In this document: piece after piece, positions 24,366-36,289 of the stretch
How positions within the stretch are numbered: the first letter of the stretch is position 1
Layout: each line of letters begins with the position of its first letter
Source: Branchiostoma floridae
Taxonomy: Eukaryota; Chordata; Leptocardii; Amphioxiformes; Branchiostomatidae
Reading direction: 5' to 3'
DNA: 64,000 bases
NCBI RefSeq assembly: GCF_000003815.2
Contig: NC_049993.1
Coordinates: 11,057,026-11,121,025, forward strand
The notes under the pieces: model-generated
The model's database searches: none
Seen by the model: only the letters and a program-made list of their open reading frames with translations
What the model was told of the DNA's origin: nothing
Position numbers and translations under genes: made by a program

Positions 24366-24630
24366 CTGTAAATCAACAACACAAAAAATATCTTCATTGA
24401 GGAAAGCACTGGCTATGCTAGGTAAAAACAGACGTTTTTCTGCCATTTCCTTTTTCATCCCTGTTTACTTTCTTGTGGAAGTGTTATTTTTTGCAAAGCC
24501 TATAATTATTAGAGAACTATTGCATCATACATGTAGTAACATTTACATCACTCCAAGTATGGTCAATATTGTATTTCAAATCTCAGTGTCAGAACTATAA
24601 AGGATGGTGTCAGTACAATGCAAAACTGAC

Positions 24631-24862
24631 CACTCCGATATCTGCTCCCTTCACGATAACGTTCCCGCCGTACTGTCGACACAGGTTGACCTTCATCAGG
24701 GGTGCGATGATGGGCATCACTACGGTAACGGGGATGCCAAGTTGGTTGCCATGGTAAGACAAGGCTAGGGCGTGGTTTCCTGCGGACGCTGCTACAACAC
24801 CTATCTGTTTCTGTTCCTTTGTAAGAGCCATGAGGGTGTACCGTGCCCCTCTTTCTTTGAAG
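24631..24862 (-). CDS. Dehydratase coding exon 3 (Schiff-base lysine and SAGNHA)
   Basis: With the split serine codon it gives SFKERGA at residues 91-97 (Lys93 expected to bind PLP) and ASAGNHA at 116-122. VTVVMP and GADIG follow. The donor was set at GTG|GTCAGT because that keeps phase 0 with exon 4 and gives GADIGV-SRAHAL. Relatives usually have Glu where Val is read, so the junction is the least certain of this gene. Confidence 0.92.
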
Positions 24863-25039
24863 CTGTAAAACAACAAATCGTGTGGTTAAAACATTATTCT
24901 AAAGAGTAAAGGTACATGTAATCCCATACCCCTTTTGAGACAGTAGGTGTAGTGGGTTCTTTATCCACTGTGCTTAGGACATGATATCAGCAGGAGGAAC
25001 CCATCCCTCTCCTCCAACCACCTTTTACCTCCCCAACCA

Positions 25040-25120
25040 AAGTCAGTTAACCATTTTTATACCTCGGTTCTTGAGGAAAGTCGTGTATATTGCCTATCCC
25101 AAGGATACAACGTCTAGCCA
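25040..25120 (-). mobile_element. Diverged SINE body fragment
   Basis: ccatttttatacctcgg, gaggaaagtcgtgtatattg and cctatcccaaggatacaacg match the order of motifs in the SINE at 7,885-8,056. The tRNA-like head is not recognisable. Confidence 0.5.
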
Positions 25121-25382
25121 AGGCTATTATACAATGCTTATACATGTACAAAGAACATTCCAGATCCACATAATCTACTAGGAAAAGTAAAGCTCGTTCC
25201 AAGTCTGAGACAAAATACTGACTGAAATTAGTTGATTAGATATGGCCATGTTAGACTTTGTAATAGACAAGACAGGAAGTCAACATTCCTGAGCAAGGTT
25301 TCCTTCTGTAAAGGGCATCTTATCCATAATTCTTTATAATTTTTTTAAATTGCTTCCAAAATCGTTGCCCGGCCACGCCTAC

Positions 25383-25456
25383 CTTCCTGTCTGCTGTAGG
25401 AACTCCTTTTTGAAGTGCAGGTCGATTCCTGTTAGTGCTGACAGCTGTACTGATTT
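25383..25456 (-). CDS. Dehydratase coding exon 2
   Basis: It encodes KSVQLSALTGIDLHFKKEF and LQQTG, residues 67-90, the 'TP...S..LS...G..L..K.E..Q.TGSFK' region of the family. Acceptor ggttacag, donor GGAAG|GTAGGC, phase 0 in and 2 out. Confidence 0.92.
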
Positions 25457-26268
25457 CTGTAACCATGGAAACAACAAAGTTACAACAACAGTCCACTTTC
25501 TAGCAAAAACTCTTCTGAATCACAAACTTGCAGGTTCAATCCTGGTCTCGGACTGAAATTCAGAGTCAGGACTTTCATTGGTGTCCTGACTCTGAATTTC
25601 AAGTTTTTTATACAAATAAACAAACTAGTAGTTAATTGTTTGAGTACCTGGGCAATGCAAGTTTAAGTAAACAAAAAAGTTTTTGAAAACATAAAGCATA
25701 CTAGTCTTGCAGGTTGATGAACTCAAAGCTGGTCATTGTTAATCTTTGATTGGGCAAGGTCCATTTTACAGTGACCATACATGGTCATATATAGGTCAAT
25801 GAACCCTTTGATCATCATTTTATCCTTTAGTAGAAAACCATGAGTACACAATGGCTTCGAATTTTTCTGTATTTTTCCAAATCAGTATACTGTCATCTTA
25901 GTTAAAGTACTCTGTTGACAGTCTCAATACTTCAATGGTAACTAAAAATAAAATATGGTATGATCACAATTTCACATTATGGATTTCACATTCACAGAAA
26001 CTAACACTGGGACGAGCAAAAGAGAGATAGTGATGAAAGCAATGTCTAGACCAGCTGGCGGAGGGTATCTATAGTAGAGCAGTAGAGGAAACTGACTAGT
26101 ATTCAGTGAGAAAGAGCATGAAATCACATCCTTGAAGTCTCCATCCCAAACTCCTCTCAGTCTCTAGCTTCTTGCTTGGTTACATCAATGTTCTGACATC
26201 ACATCATATACCATTGCCACAGACAGGAATTTACATCTATACATCCCGGTATATGATTATAAACTTAC

Positions 26269-26475
26269 AGTGCACGGCGTTCTCTCAATGCCGTTTCTGA
26301 TTTTGTACGCAGCTGCGCTGACATCCTGGAACTTCACAACGATGGGATTGTCGGGGTCGCACATGGGGTCGAACAAGTCCTCCTCTGCAGGGATGCTGTT
26401 ACTCTTCTCCAGGTGACCGTTCACCATCACACCTTCAGATGGGGAGGTGGCTTCTTCCCCAGGCATCTTTAGATT
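26269..26475 (-). CDS. Dehydratase first shared coding exon
   Basis: The ATG at 26,466 starts a 66-codon segment: an acidic, probably flexible N-terminus, then VVKFQDVSAAAYKIRNGIE and RTPCT, the usual start of the catalytic fold. The acceptor cctgttaacag lies just before AATCTAAAG|ATG, so nine transcribed bases precede the ATG and an upstream exon must exist. With the 29-kb exon an in-frame TAG lies upstream, which fixes this ATG. Donor ACT|GTAAGT, phase 0. Confidence 0.9.
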
Positions 26476-27785
26476 CTGTTAACAGGCAGGTCAAAGGTTA
26501 ATGGAGCATTCCAACTGACATGGGGGTGTGTAAATGTTTGTGCTTTTTTTTCTTGTGGCATCAGTTTGTGCTAATGTTTTGTTTTCTGGTTTTCTACATT
26601 TGTGGGACTAACTCTTGCCAAAAATCTAGATCTAAATCCATCTACATGTCCTTTATTTCCTATATCAAATGAACAAGATAATGTCATGTTCTAGAAGCTG
26701 CAGATGACCAAGATCCATTCTGTAAACTTTAGCGTTGGTTACGTAAAGTTTAGTTGTTTCTATACAGACAAACTTTCATGTTGAGAACAAAAAAATGTTT
26801 AACTAGATGCCATAGTGGTACTTAGGAATGAAAATGTATGTAGATGCACTAATATCATACGTTACTTTTACAAGTGTAACAATATGAAAACAATAAGACA
26901 AAGTGTTTTACAATTACAGTGTTTGTACATGCCTAGTAAGAATATTTGTTTCCTTTTGCAACTTGTTCAAATGATCAGCTGACAATTGACAATGTTTCCA
27001 TCATCACAAAATGACCTTGACTTCACATGAGTGGTTCTACACAGGGTAAGTCCAAAAATATACTCAAATCATTTTTCGTGCCAGGCCTAACACGGAGAGC
27101 GATGAATATTTTATCATGACTATCACAGCATTATGAGTCCAAGGCCATTTCCCTGGCGGAGACAATACACCATAGTTTTATGACCCACAACAGAAGCTGG
27201 TGAGAAGCTGGTGTGTTATGCCTAAGGATGGTTATGCAGATACAGAAGACCAATTACAAATTAAAGGTAGTAGGTTGCGTTCTTGACAGATTGATGCATC
27301 TTGATTTGGGCCTGTTTACTGAGACTATATAAAGTTTTGGCCCGCTGAGTTTTTAGGAGACATTGCACGCTCTATGGTGTAACGTGACATATTGCTCATA
27401 CTTGTGAGACATTGGGTTTTTGTCATTGGGTTATTGTTATTGGGTGGGACGACTACAAAGTACTCTCTCTTCGCAGCCAGGGGCTGAATTGCGAGGTGCT
27501 TACTAACACAGATAACCTCAATACGACTGCCGCAAGAGTCTGGAGCAACTAGGAGGGCCTGCATGCTCTTTTCCGTAAGGCGTAGGCAGCTTTTTTTTAT
27601 TTGCCGTAACTCGTAGGGAAAACCATCTTATCTACGTAATTTGTAGCAAGGTGACCAAATTTAGCGTAATTGCCTTCCTTGATTTAGCGAAATACGTAGG
27701 GGATTCTTCTGAATTCAGCATAAATCGTTGTGGGGACCCCCATGCAGACCCTCAACTAGCTGCCATTCGGCGCTAACTTAGGTGA
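26476..27785 (-). other. Intron 1 sequence
   Basis: No exon was seen. The remaining intron 1 (to 28,986) contains a hAT-like MITE. Confidence 0.6.
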
Positions 27786-27793
27786 CCTCAATG

Positions 27794-28130
27794 CAGGGCT
27801 CTAGCCAGCGTCCGTTTTTCCGTCAATTGACGGAAATTTGCTGCGTGTGACGGAAAATTTTTTAAACCAATCCGTCAACCTTGACGGACAAAAATTCTTG
27901 GTGGAAGCTACAGGCAGCTTGGGGACGCTGTCCACGGTCGTAAAAGCCACACACTGTTTGTTTTGCTATTGTTTGTTGACAATGTGTGTCGGCGCCCTTT
28001 TGCATATGATAATCTCATTAAAAACCCGTTTTTCAAGGTCTCCGTTCCGTCTGTCTAACTTGATTTTTGCGGTTTTCGCGACAATGGGAATTGGTTGACG
28101 GAAAAAAATTTCGAGCTGGCTAGAGCCCTG
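27794..28130. mobile_element. Non-autonomous hAT-like element, 337 bp
   Basis: The 16-bp terminal inverted repeats are perfect: CAGGGCTCTAGCCAGC at the left and GCTGGCTAGAGCCCTG at the right. Perfect 8-bp duplications cctcaatg flank it at 27,786-27,793 and 28,131-28,138. CAGGG ends plus 8-bp duplications are hAT hallmarks. Several internal gacgg/ccgtc motifs are subterminal repeats. It has no transposase. Confidence 0.93.
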
Positions 28131-28986
28131 CCTCAATGTGACAGCAACTGCTCCATGTGCAGCCATGGAACTGTAGGTTTTAAATCACTAACAAAGGGAG
28201 GGGCCCCTGCTCTTTTCGATAAGTGTGGTGGGTTCTTTAACATGCTCGGGGTGGGGCTCTCCTTAAACATGGGACCTCCATTTATGTCCTATCCATCAGT
28301 TTAATACTTGTTACTCCTGCTAATTTGGATGATTAACCTGATAATTATAATGATGATGACCCTGATAAACTGGCTTCAGGATTGAATTGCAATTATGTCT
28401 GAATTTGTCTAAGCTGCTCTAAAGGGCTGATCAACATGCTTTCAGTGAAAAATGATCTGGGTTTTTACTTTTTAGGTACCAAAAACTTATTATTAAATAC
28501 AAGGTATTTGCATCAATAGAATTACTCAAAGACTAAATACTACATGCCTACTACTTGGGAATGTAACTACAAGCAGTAAAGTTTTAAAAAATCACGTTAA
28601 GGTGACAGTGAGTACAACACACACGTAGTTTGATACAAATCTATTTAGCAAATCATGTAAACGATTTATACACAATTCGTCAACGACAAGACCCCCCTCC
28701 CCCATTTCAATCACATTTTACACGTAGATCAGTTCGCTTCTATGCATATTGGCTCAATTCCCGAGTACATGGCGGCAAAAGTTAGCAAGAACCAGAGCCT
28801 ATGGGTGGAGTAAATAGATTTCCGACATGAAGACAATCAAGAAGAAATAATGATACATAATTAGATCCCAGCAAAACTGAGCGCGTAACGTCAAGAGTGA
28901 TCCCATTTTTTCAAGACGTCAACAAAAAGAATTCCCAGGTTTTTCTCGGTCCTAAGCCTCGAAAAGTGACATATGGTAACCCTTAC

Positions 28987-29110
28987 CTTTCTGATTTCCC
29001 CTTCTTGCGAAATCTAGCGAGTCTGTGGCGTTTAGAAAGTTTTAAATCGTCAGGAAACTCCGGTGCCTCACGTTGTTGTTTTGGAAATCTCTCCGGTCCC
29101 AAGGTGAAAA
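28987..29110 (-). other. Putative non-coding first exon of the dehydratase gene
   Basis: A consensus donor, CAGAAAG|GTAAGG, lies at 28,986. The exon has no ATG and has an in-frame TAG upstream of the junction. Its 5' end is estimated from CCAAT boxes, so it is approximate. Splicing to 26,475 is inferred. Confidence 0.5.
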
Positions 29111-29161
29111 CTGGGGGCTCGGCCTCTCTGACGCAATAGCATCGCCGGTTTGTCAACTCTG

Positions 29162-29197
29162 ATTGGTCAAAATTAACAATGCTTCTGTGCTATTGGT
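29162..29197 (-). promoter_or_regulatory. Paired CCAAT boxes
   Basis: TGACCAAT occurs twice on the minus strand, 30 bp apart, 50-100 bp upstream of the putative first exon. CCAAT pairs are typical of TATA-less housekeeping promoters (NF-Y sites). Confidence 0.5.
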
Positions 29198-31690
29198 CAA
29201 TCGGGACAACGCCTTCGTTTCTGACTCATAAAGAGGGCTCTTCTTGTGCTGCAGGAATGACGATATGAAACGAGCTAAACATTTGTGGCCTTTCTTAGTA
29301 AAAATGCTAATCATACAATACAACGACGAATTAATCTTCGAGTCATCTTATAAAAGCAATGTTTTATCTATATATGTAGCAAGATTGAACAGAAATATCT
29401 GGTGTTATGAGTTAGTTTAGGGGGCTTTGTTACCACAGTAAAGTGATATCATTCCTCCTAGTACGTCAGTTGCGCCGGAAAATCCAGTTCGAGTCGGTTC
29501 CAACAATCAGCTGACGAATGACGTCACAGGTGACATTAATACGTTTCGCGGGAAATGATTGGGATGTGCGCGGCAGAGATTACGCAGTAATCAGCGAATG
29601 GTTCAAGCAAGGACCTCCTTGGTTCAAGCAATGAGGTTAAAAAAGGTGATTTTTAACCTCCTTGGTTCAAGAATAGAAATCTATGGCTGTCAGATTTCTA
29701 TTTTGTATTATCTAGGGTACATTCAACGCGCTTGAATCTTCTTCAAGTAGATTACGTGTCTGAGATTCTTGTGGTTCTATATTAAGTAATTTGCATGGTG
29801 TTTACAGCGTACCACGAACTTTTACGGTGGTCACATGAGACAACCTTAAGCTAACCGAGTCACGCGATTGTGTTTACTTCCTCTGGCATGCACTGAACGT
29901 GAATTTACCTTCATGTTTTCAAAAAGGTTCAAAACTGGTAGTTTCAAGAAGGAGGTTAAAATTAAATTCTTTCGTAAACAAACAAAAAAATCCCTGTCAA
30001 CATTTCACAATTTATCTAGTAAGCTTATTGCCCTCACCTCAGTTTTTTTTTTAAAATACAGAAATACCAATGGTAGCATACATGTATACAGTGCGGGTCA
30101 AGTATTGCTGTGTGCAAAATGTCAAGATACTCAGATCAATTGCTTTCTAGTCGATTAGCCTTCCGATACCGATTTTTTCTTTTCGAACCTGTCCCAACCG
30201 GTACCCACCACCACGGCTTGTACTTCATCAATGAGGTTACGTGAGCATATACATGTAACGTTATATCAAACCTCGTCGAGACAGGTATTTCATTCGTAAT
30301 GACGGTGTATTCAAATTTTTTCACGTCGATCACGTCCACAAATCATGACGCCACGTGCACGGCTACGTGTGCAAAATGCTAGGGCCTAGATCTATCTAAA
30401 CGAGTAATTAAAAATAGAATAGTCCAATCCTGTATGAAATATTTTGCGGTAACAAAATAAAAGTCAACCGGGCTTAAATGTCAACTAGACTCTTTTTAAA
30501 AAAATATTTGACGGTCTTCTAGTAACGATTCTGTCCTTATTCATTGAGCTGTACTTTTTTTTACACCGGGTGACCCCGAAGTTTGATATTACACCTTCTC
30601 ATATACGTGTACACACATATTACAGTGAAGGTGCTAGTATTAGACATCTACCCTAGTTTCATTCTTAATCGGTGTTTCGTTGTTGTTGTTGTTTTAAATC
30701 CAATTTCATTTATCATCATAACGTCTTTGATAAATGATAATTTGGGGTTATAAGAGTGCATCCCACAGGCATGGACAAAAGCGCCGACAAACGGCTAAAA
30801 ATATTATTGCAGGAAGCAACGCCTCCAGTTGATGCAAAAATATCGTTAACCGCTAGAGGCCCCCATTGACACGTGCAAATGAATCAGACAGCAATCTGAT
30901 ACTTTGATATCTAAACGTGGCCCGTGAACTTTAAAGAGGACTTTAGATAGCCTAGAACTCAAAGTATCCAATACAAGTGTCAAATTTTACGGGTCAGATT
31001 TGGTTAATGAACTACAGGGGAACTAACTGAGCATAGTACTAGTATATAGAAAATGGGCTACAAAATTGGCTGCCAGGCAGCTTACAGGGCAATCTACGGT
31101 GAAGAACACATAAATACATACAATCAAGACACATTTTAGTTCGCATTCATACATTTGTACATACCACCTACTGTATAACACCATGGTAGAAAAGTATTAC
31201 TGTACTACATATTCAGAGGGTAGATGCGTTCGGGCAGATCAGTAACAGTTGTCAAAATTAAAAGTGGACTGTTCGTTTGTATTACCCTTGGCGAGTAACC
31301 AGTAATTGTTTTCTTTGGTGTAGCAAACAATATATCATCAATGTTGACGTCTCTTTGACAAGATATGTTCTGGTGACAATATACAATAGAGTATTGACAA
31401 TAAAGTACGTATCTAATTTGAATGTTCCCACGACACCCCCATATCTGATGATCGTCACGAGACTTACAAATACATGTAATTTTTGTCTACAAGCTGTCAA
31501 GCAGACATGTCAGCTAGATGAAAAAAGATAAGGATTTGGCCAAATAATTTGCTATTGGATAGCGAAGGAAAAACATCTTACTGTCATAATGTCCAAACCA
31601 TCCTTCATACTGAGCGAGGTCATCCTTTCAATTATAACCTAAAAGCTGTCACTTGTCGCCTAGAATATGAGATTCAGAATGCTGAGTCAG
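29198..31690. other. Non-coding stretch upstream of the dehydratase promoter
   Basis: AT-rich, without recognisable exons. A short foldback repeat is at 29,613-29,671. Confidence 0.4.
29613..29671. repeat. Foldback repeat with flanking direct repeat
   Basis: gaggttaaaaaaggtgattt folds onto the adjacent tttaacctcc. acctccttggttcaag occurs on both sides. An inverted relative (aggaggttaaaaatcacctt) is at 37,423-37,459. Confidence 0.6.
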
Positions 31691-31696
31691 ACTTAC

Positions 31697-31906
31697 CTGA
31701 GGAGGGGTTGGTGATCTTGTGATGGGTGGAAGGGGGGAGGTGACTTTAAATGGAGAACTAATCCTAATCCTAGGTGCTTCTTTGTCAACTCTTTTTGAAC
31801 CCTGCTCCATATTACCTGACTCCTTGCTTGTAAAGTTTATCTGCCTTTGAGAGATTTTCCTTTCACACAGAAGTTTCTGAGGTTCTGCGTTCTGCAGAAT
31901 TTCCAT
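31697..31906 (-). CDS. Possible alternative first coding exon of the dehydratase
   Basis: An ATG directly preceded by an in-frame TGA opens 70 codons (MEILQNAEPQKLLCERK ... ITRSPTPPQ) ending exactly at a strong donor, CCTCAG|GTAAGT, in phase 0. Joined to the acceptor at 26,475 the frame continues as PPQ-NLK-MPGEEA, giving a 73-residue N-terminal extension. The peptide is basic and Ser/Pro-rich, with no clear signal or mitochondrial presequence. It is a prediction from splice signals and phase only. Confidence 0.4.
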
Positions 31907-32190
31907 TCAACTGATGTTGGTATTGTAGTGTCAAAACAGGGGTAACTATGCTTAAGCGACCCACCGATTTTCATATCAACATTGTCGGGTGCCAAGTAGC
32001 TAAGCTTCACTCTCTAGCTCAGTCCATGGGGAGAAGGTATCAATAGCAATGCGACATAGCCTGACGTGCAAGGCCCAATCCCCTCGAAATCATCGGGATT
32101 AATGCAGAGCTGGTTGAACAATTAGGATTATGGAAATCTTAGGACCAACTTTGAAGTACATGTATGAAATTGTTGTGGTACGACACGATG

Positions 32191-32450
32191 AGAGAGAGAG
32201 AGAGTACGGCCGGTAACCTTATATTCTTATATACCTCTTCAGCGTTAGTTTGTTACAATGTAGTAGGCAGATCAGTATCAAGATTATACAGCACTTGGCT
32301 AACATAAATAGATATGCACCCATCACCTGCGAAAATAGTATGAACCGCTAGAGGTCCTCATTACCACGTGTAGATGATATCGATTCCAATAAACGATTCC
32401 CTTGACGGTAAGACTGCAGTACTTTCTTCTAGGGGGGGGGGGGGGGGGTG
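32191..32450. repeat. Short GA run and 18-19 bp G homopolymer
   Basis: A gagaga run is near 32,191-32,204 and an uninterrupted G run is near 32,431-32,448. Both are prone to sequencing error. The rest of 31,907-33,078 shows no gene. Confidence 0.7.
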
Positions 32451-33078
32451 AGCTTTTGCAGAAGTTCAAGTTCAACCTGCATTAAGAATAGGCGCTGCCC
32501 TATCATCAATGATTGTGCATAACGTTTCTGTTGTCTCAAGGATGGGAATGTTCTAAAAGTTTTAAAAGTGTTTTGAATACTATAGTCAGCGCTTTACAAC
32601 AAAATGTGATCTATGTTAATATAGAGAGCCAATTTCAAATGTTTCGGAGTTGCATGTTTAACAAATGGTCGACTTGCTCACTCTGTGAAAAATAAGTTCT
32701 ACATAGTTGTGATGATATTTCATACATGTAGTAAGTATAATTTATGACATTATGACTTCATTTCTATAACAACCGGGAAAAAGCTTTCAGAGGGAAAGTT
32801 GTACTCTTCACATGAAAAAAACTGAATTTGTACTCGAAGAGCCAATGTCATTGTCATATACTGATGCACTGAATATTTATCGGACTGTAAACGTTGGAAT
32901 GCATGCAGATAGAAACAGGAGATATTTGATATCTGAATCTCTATCATGTAAGGTTTTCCGCTATGAAATGTTGCATCGCATTGCATCTATGGTTTGCAGT
33001 ATGGTTGAAAAAAGGAATAAAATACATGTACTGACTGACTACTGATATTATGTTCATGTGTATTTTGTTTGTTACTTA

Positions 33079-33570
33079 GGCCACAGCAAGTAAATTTTAT
33101 GGATGACATATGGATGACATTTTTTTCTTCTGCAGGGATGGTCAACATGACGATAAAGTGCCAAAATGAGCAAATATATTGTGTTGTAGCCTAATAATTG
33201 TATTTGTAGAAGTGACACTTGCGAGGTACCCAGGACTGTACTTGTAGAAATGAAACTTATTGGACTGTTGTAAAAGTGACACCAATATGAGTGTGGTTAC
33301 CAATTTTGCTGGTGATGCCAGTCTAACAAACTATTGTCAATCTTACCACACCAGTACATGTCTTAAATACAGGAATGAATGCATTGTTGGCTCTGATACC
33401 ACGTTTTGTCCCTTTAATGCTTTTCACAACAGTCATCACAACTTTATGGTGCCTATTTTTGAAAATGTAGCCATCTTTTTTTTTCACCCATCTTGTTTTT
33501 TTTTTCGCCCTATCGCACTATTTTTGCTGTCTGCAGAGGATGTCATCCATAAAATTTACTTGCTGTGGCC
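33079..33570. mobile_element. Harbinger-like MITE, 492 bp
   Basis: Terminal inverted repeats of about 31 bp begin GGCCACAGCAAGTAAATTTT and end in the exact reverse complement. They are flanked by TTA on both sides (33,076-33,078 and 33,571-33,573). A 3-bp TTA/TWA duplication is characteristic of PIF/Harbinger. No transposase ORF. Confidence 0.88.
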
Positions 33571-33784
33571 TTATCGCTAGTTAGATGAATCTCTGAAGAA
33601 CATTCCGTGCTACTCATAGTCGAATTCTTTTCATCTGTCAAACTTTCAGTCTAGATATTATTGTAAGGCATACAGTACAGTGTTCTTAGTGAAACGATCT
33701 AATGTAAAACTAGACTGTAATTCACACGTATGCGCATGTCCTTTCCACATCATTTTTTTGTGATCTGATGTCCAGATGTTTATT

Positions 33785-34385
33785 GTATGAGCGAATAGGT
33801 AACAGTCAGGTAAATAGTCATGATTAGCCATAGTAGAAATCGGATAAGGTCTCCAACAGATGTTGGATGGAAGATAGTAATGTTTTTCGAGTGGCGGACA
33901 GACTTCCCTGACCGTCCCTTACCCAATATAAGCAGATAAACAGTTACTTTAATGCCCAAGCTGTCTAGGACATTCAAGAGGACGTCCACATATATCCTTA
34001 AACTACTCATTACGTACAAGAAGTGATGCGTACATGAATGTAGGGGGCGCTTCGACGGACGACCACGGCGCGGCATGGGGCTACGCGCAGTGCCTAAAAA
34101 TCAGTCCTTTTCATGTCCATATGTAAACTATATGGAAAGTATTAGAAGTAATTCTATAAATACGTGAAGATGTCTGGATTTATCTGAGAAAGAGTTCACT
34201 AGCTTAAAGCCTACGTTTTGTTTATATTCCCATTTTACAATTCGGGACTACAAACCCTATGAGAGCCCAAACTGCAGTACCGCTCCCGGCCGCGTCCTGA
34301 AAAGTGGCTAAGACGACCGTCAAATTGCCAAATTTCGGTCTTTTCGGGAATGGGCAAATGGCGAAAGGCTCGTAAAGGGGTTTGA
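33785..34385 (-). repeat. Left arm of a large inverted repeat with an ORF
   Basis: It pairs with 36,290-36,865. The inner 140 bp (ccctatgagagccc, gcggccg, gtcctgaaaagtggctaaga) is highly similar to the right arm and the outer part is more diverged. On the minus strand an open frame (about 34,076-33,780) contains MSSLRIYVDVLLNVLD then a hydrophobic stretch and KSVRHSKNITIFHP. The right arm encodes a related peptide reading the opposite way. Protein family not recognised. Confidence 0.7.
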
Positions 34386-36289
34386 AATTTTATGTCTTAT
34401 GATAATATCTAACTTTGTTTTAAAAAATGCGACCGTGGAAAACCAAGAAGGACAATATTTGAGACATATGGCAAACCAAACAACTACATATGAGGTCATA
34501 GATGATATGTTTCCTTCATATTTAATGATAGATGTGGTTTGGTGTCCCGCAAATTATTGACATCCCAATTTTAAAACCTTTTCCATGTAGTGCTTATCAT
34601 ACCATGTATGAATTAGTTTCATAAGGTTTATGTTGAAAACAGGTGACTGAGTCTCATGAAAAATGAACACAGCTTCTCATTATCATAATTTATGGCTAAG
34701 AGTTTGGCGTTTTCCTCATAGATGCTAGCTTTTATAAACTGACGTTATGTTTATTTCATGTAGACACATTCATGTATGCAGTGAAATGTTGGTGTAATTT
34801 TGTACATTTGATTGGTTGTTGCTATTTGAATGTCGAATTTCTGTTGTTCAATAAACTACAAGTACAACTCTTTGAATCAGTCTCTACCGGTAAGCCACGG
34901 CTCGTCCATTACGTATTGTGTCTGCTCTTATAACAACCGACCATTATGTCTATGATATATTCGGATCAGTTTATAGCGACATTTTGGATCCCGTTTCCAT
35001 AACGACAATATATAATCGACAGGAAAATACAAGCAACGAAGACATTTATGTACTACTTTTCCGTGATATGTAATATACTATCCTTTCAACCTCATATTTC
35101 TGTCAATGGTTAGTAACCTTAAAGTCCAGCCGAACCTCATACAGAAAACTGACTACCCCGTAAGGTTCGTAAGTAAGAGAAAATGATGTTTCAAGCTTAT
35201 AAGGAAAAAACCAACGCAATTACCTGTTCCATGTCATTGTAATAAAATAAGACTCGTAGAGTTTTTCTTGTGGTTTATTAAACAGTCTGAACAACAGAAA
35301 GTCAAAATTTTAATAGCAACAGCCACTTAAGTGCAAAAATTACACCGATACTTCATAACATTAGTAAATGTGTCTTATATATATATATAAAATATCTCAA
35401 AATTTGTTTGCTAAAATGTAGCATCTATAAGAAGGACACCAAATTGATCTGGGTGAATTATGATGATGATCTACAGTGTATTCACCTCAAACCAGTTTCT
35501 GTCACATAATATCATAGCATTATTGTTATCCGTCATTTTGCTTCAAATACAGTCCATTGCATTTAACACTAGCTTGTTATAGATATATATAAGTAAAAAT
35601 AATGTAATAAGCGCTCTCCTATCACGTCAACCTTTTGCGCCACTTTTACTCTCTGCTCCTGTCTGATAAAAACCGTCCTGCATGGAGTATTCAATCGGCA
35701 AATAATTCATCCACCTGTGCGAATTCAGTAGCACAGAAGGCCACTCTGGCACCCTCTAGATACCGATCAAAGCTGATGCGAACACTCGCCAAAACAATAC
35801 CACGGAGTATATGAAAACACTTAATATACAGAAAATGGTATAATAAACTAGACCCGTAATGGTTGTTCCAAAGAAGTAGGTTGTATCATTTCAGAAGACG
35901 ATGTACTTAAACAAACTATCTTCTAAAACTCATGTGCCCAAAGCCCATCAAAATGACCCCTCCGGGTACTCGGGGTTATATTGTACAAGTCCACACACCT
36001 TACAGCAGATTGAAATGAGGGTTTGATCTATTGATAAACTAAGAGAAACACAGTTGTATATTTGTTCAATGTCTTACCACAAAATGGAATTGAAATGTGA
36101 CCGTAGTAGCCCTTCAGAACACGACAGTTTACATGTATACACGACCACTTTTACTCGTAGATTGTATGGGAAACGCGTCACTTGTGATCTATTACGCCAT
36201 AATTTCGTTTGTAAAATATCTTAGGTATTGCTATTCACGATTTCAAATGGTCACATTATTGAAAATAAAGTAAGAGATGTTTAAAAATC
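34386..36289. other. Spacer between inverted-repeat arms
   Basis: AT-rich, no open frame of interest, no transposase or reverse transcriptase seen. Confidence 0.5.

Larger units (their letters stand above)
14061..31906 (-). other. Gene span: PLP-dependent serine/threonine dehydratase with ACT-like domain and four alternative last exons
   Basis: The gene is built from 10 shared coding exons plus alternative terminal exons A-D; all junction phases agree. The enzyme family deaminates L-threonine/L-serine to 2-oxobutyrate/pyruvate, and some relatives racemise serine. The shared protein is 414 residues, with Lys93 as the expected Schiff-base lysine. Total lengths would be 451 (exon A), 486 (B), 451 (C) or 472 (D) residues. 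The closest family type is catabolic threonine dehydratase/serine racemase-like proteins with a C-terminal ACT-like regulatory module. Exact substrate cannot be read from the sequence. The span includes a putative alternative first exon at 31.7-31.9 kb. The 3' end is set by an AATAAA at 14,079-14,084. Confidence 0.9.

Noticed and set aside
28897-29139. 80-codon plus-strand frame at the dehydratase promoter
   Set aside because: It is antisense to the putative first exon and promoter and has no protein similarity that I recognise.
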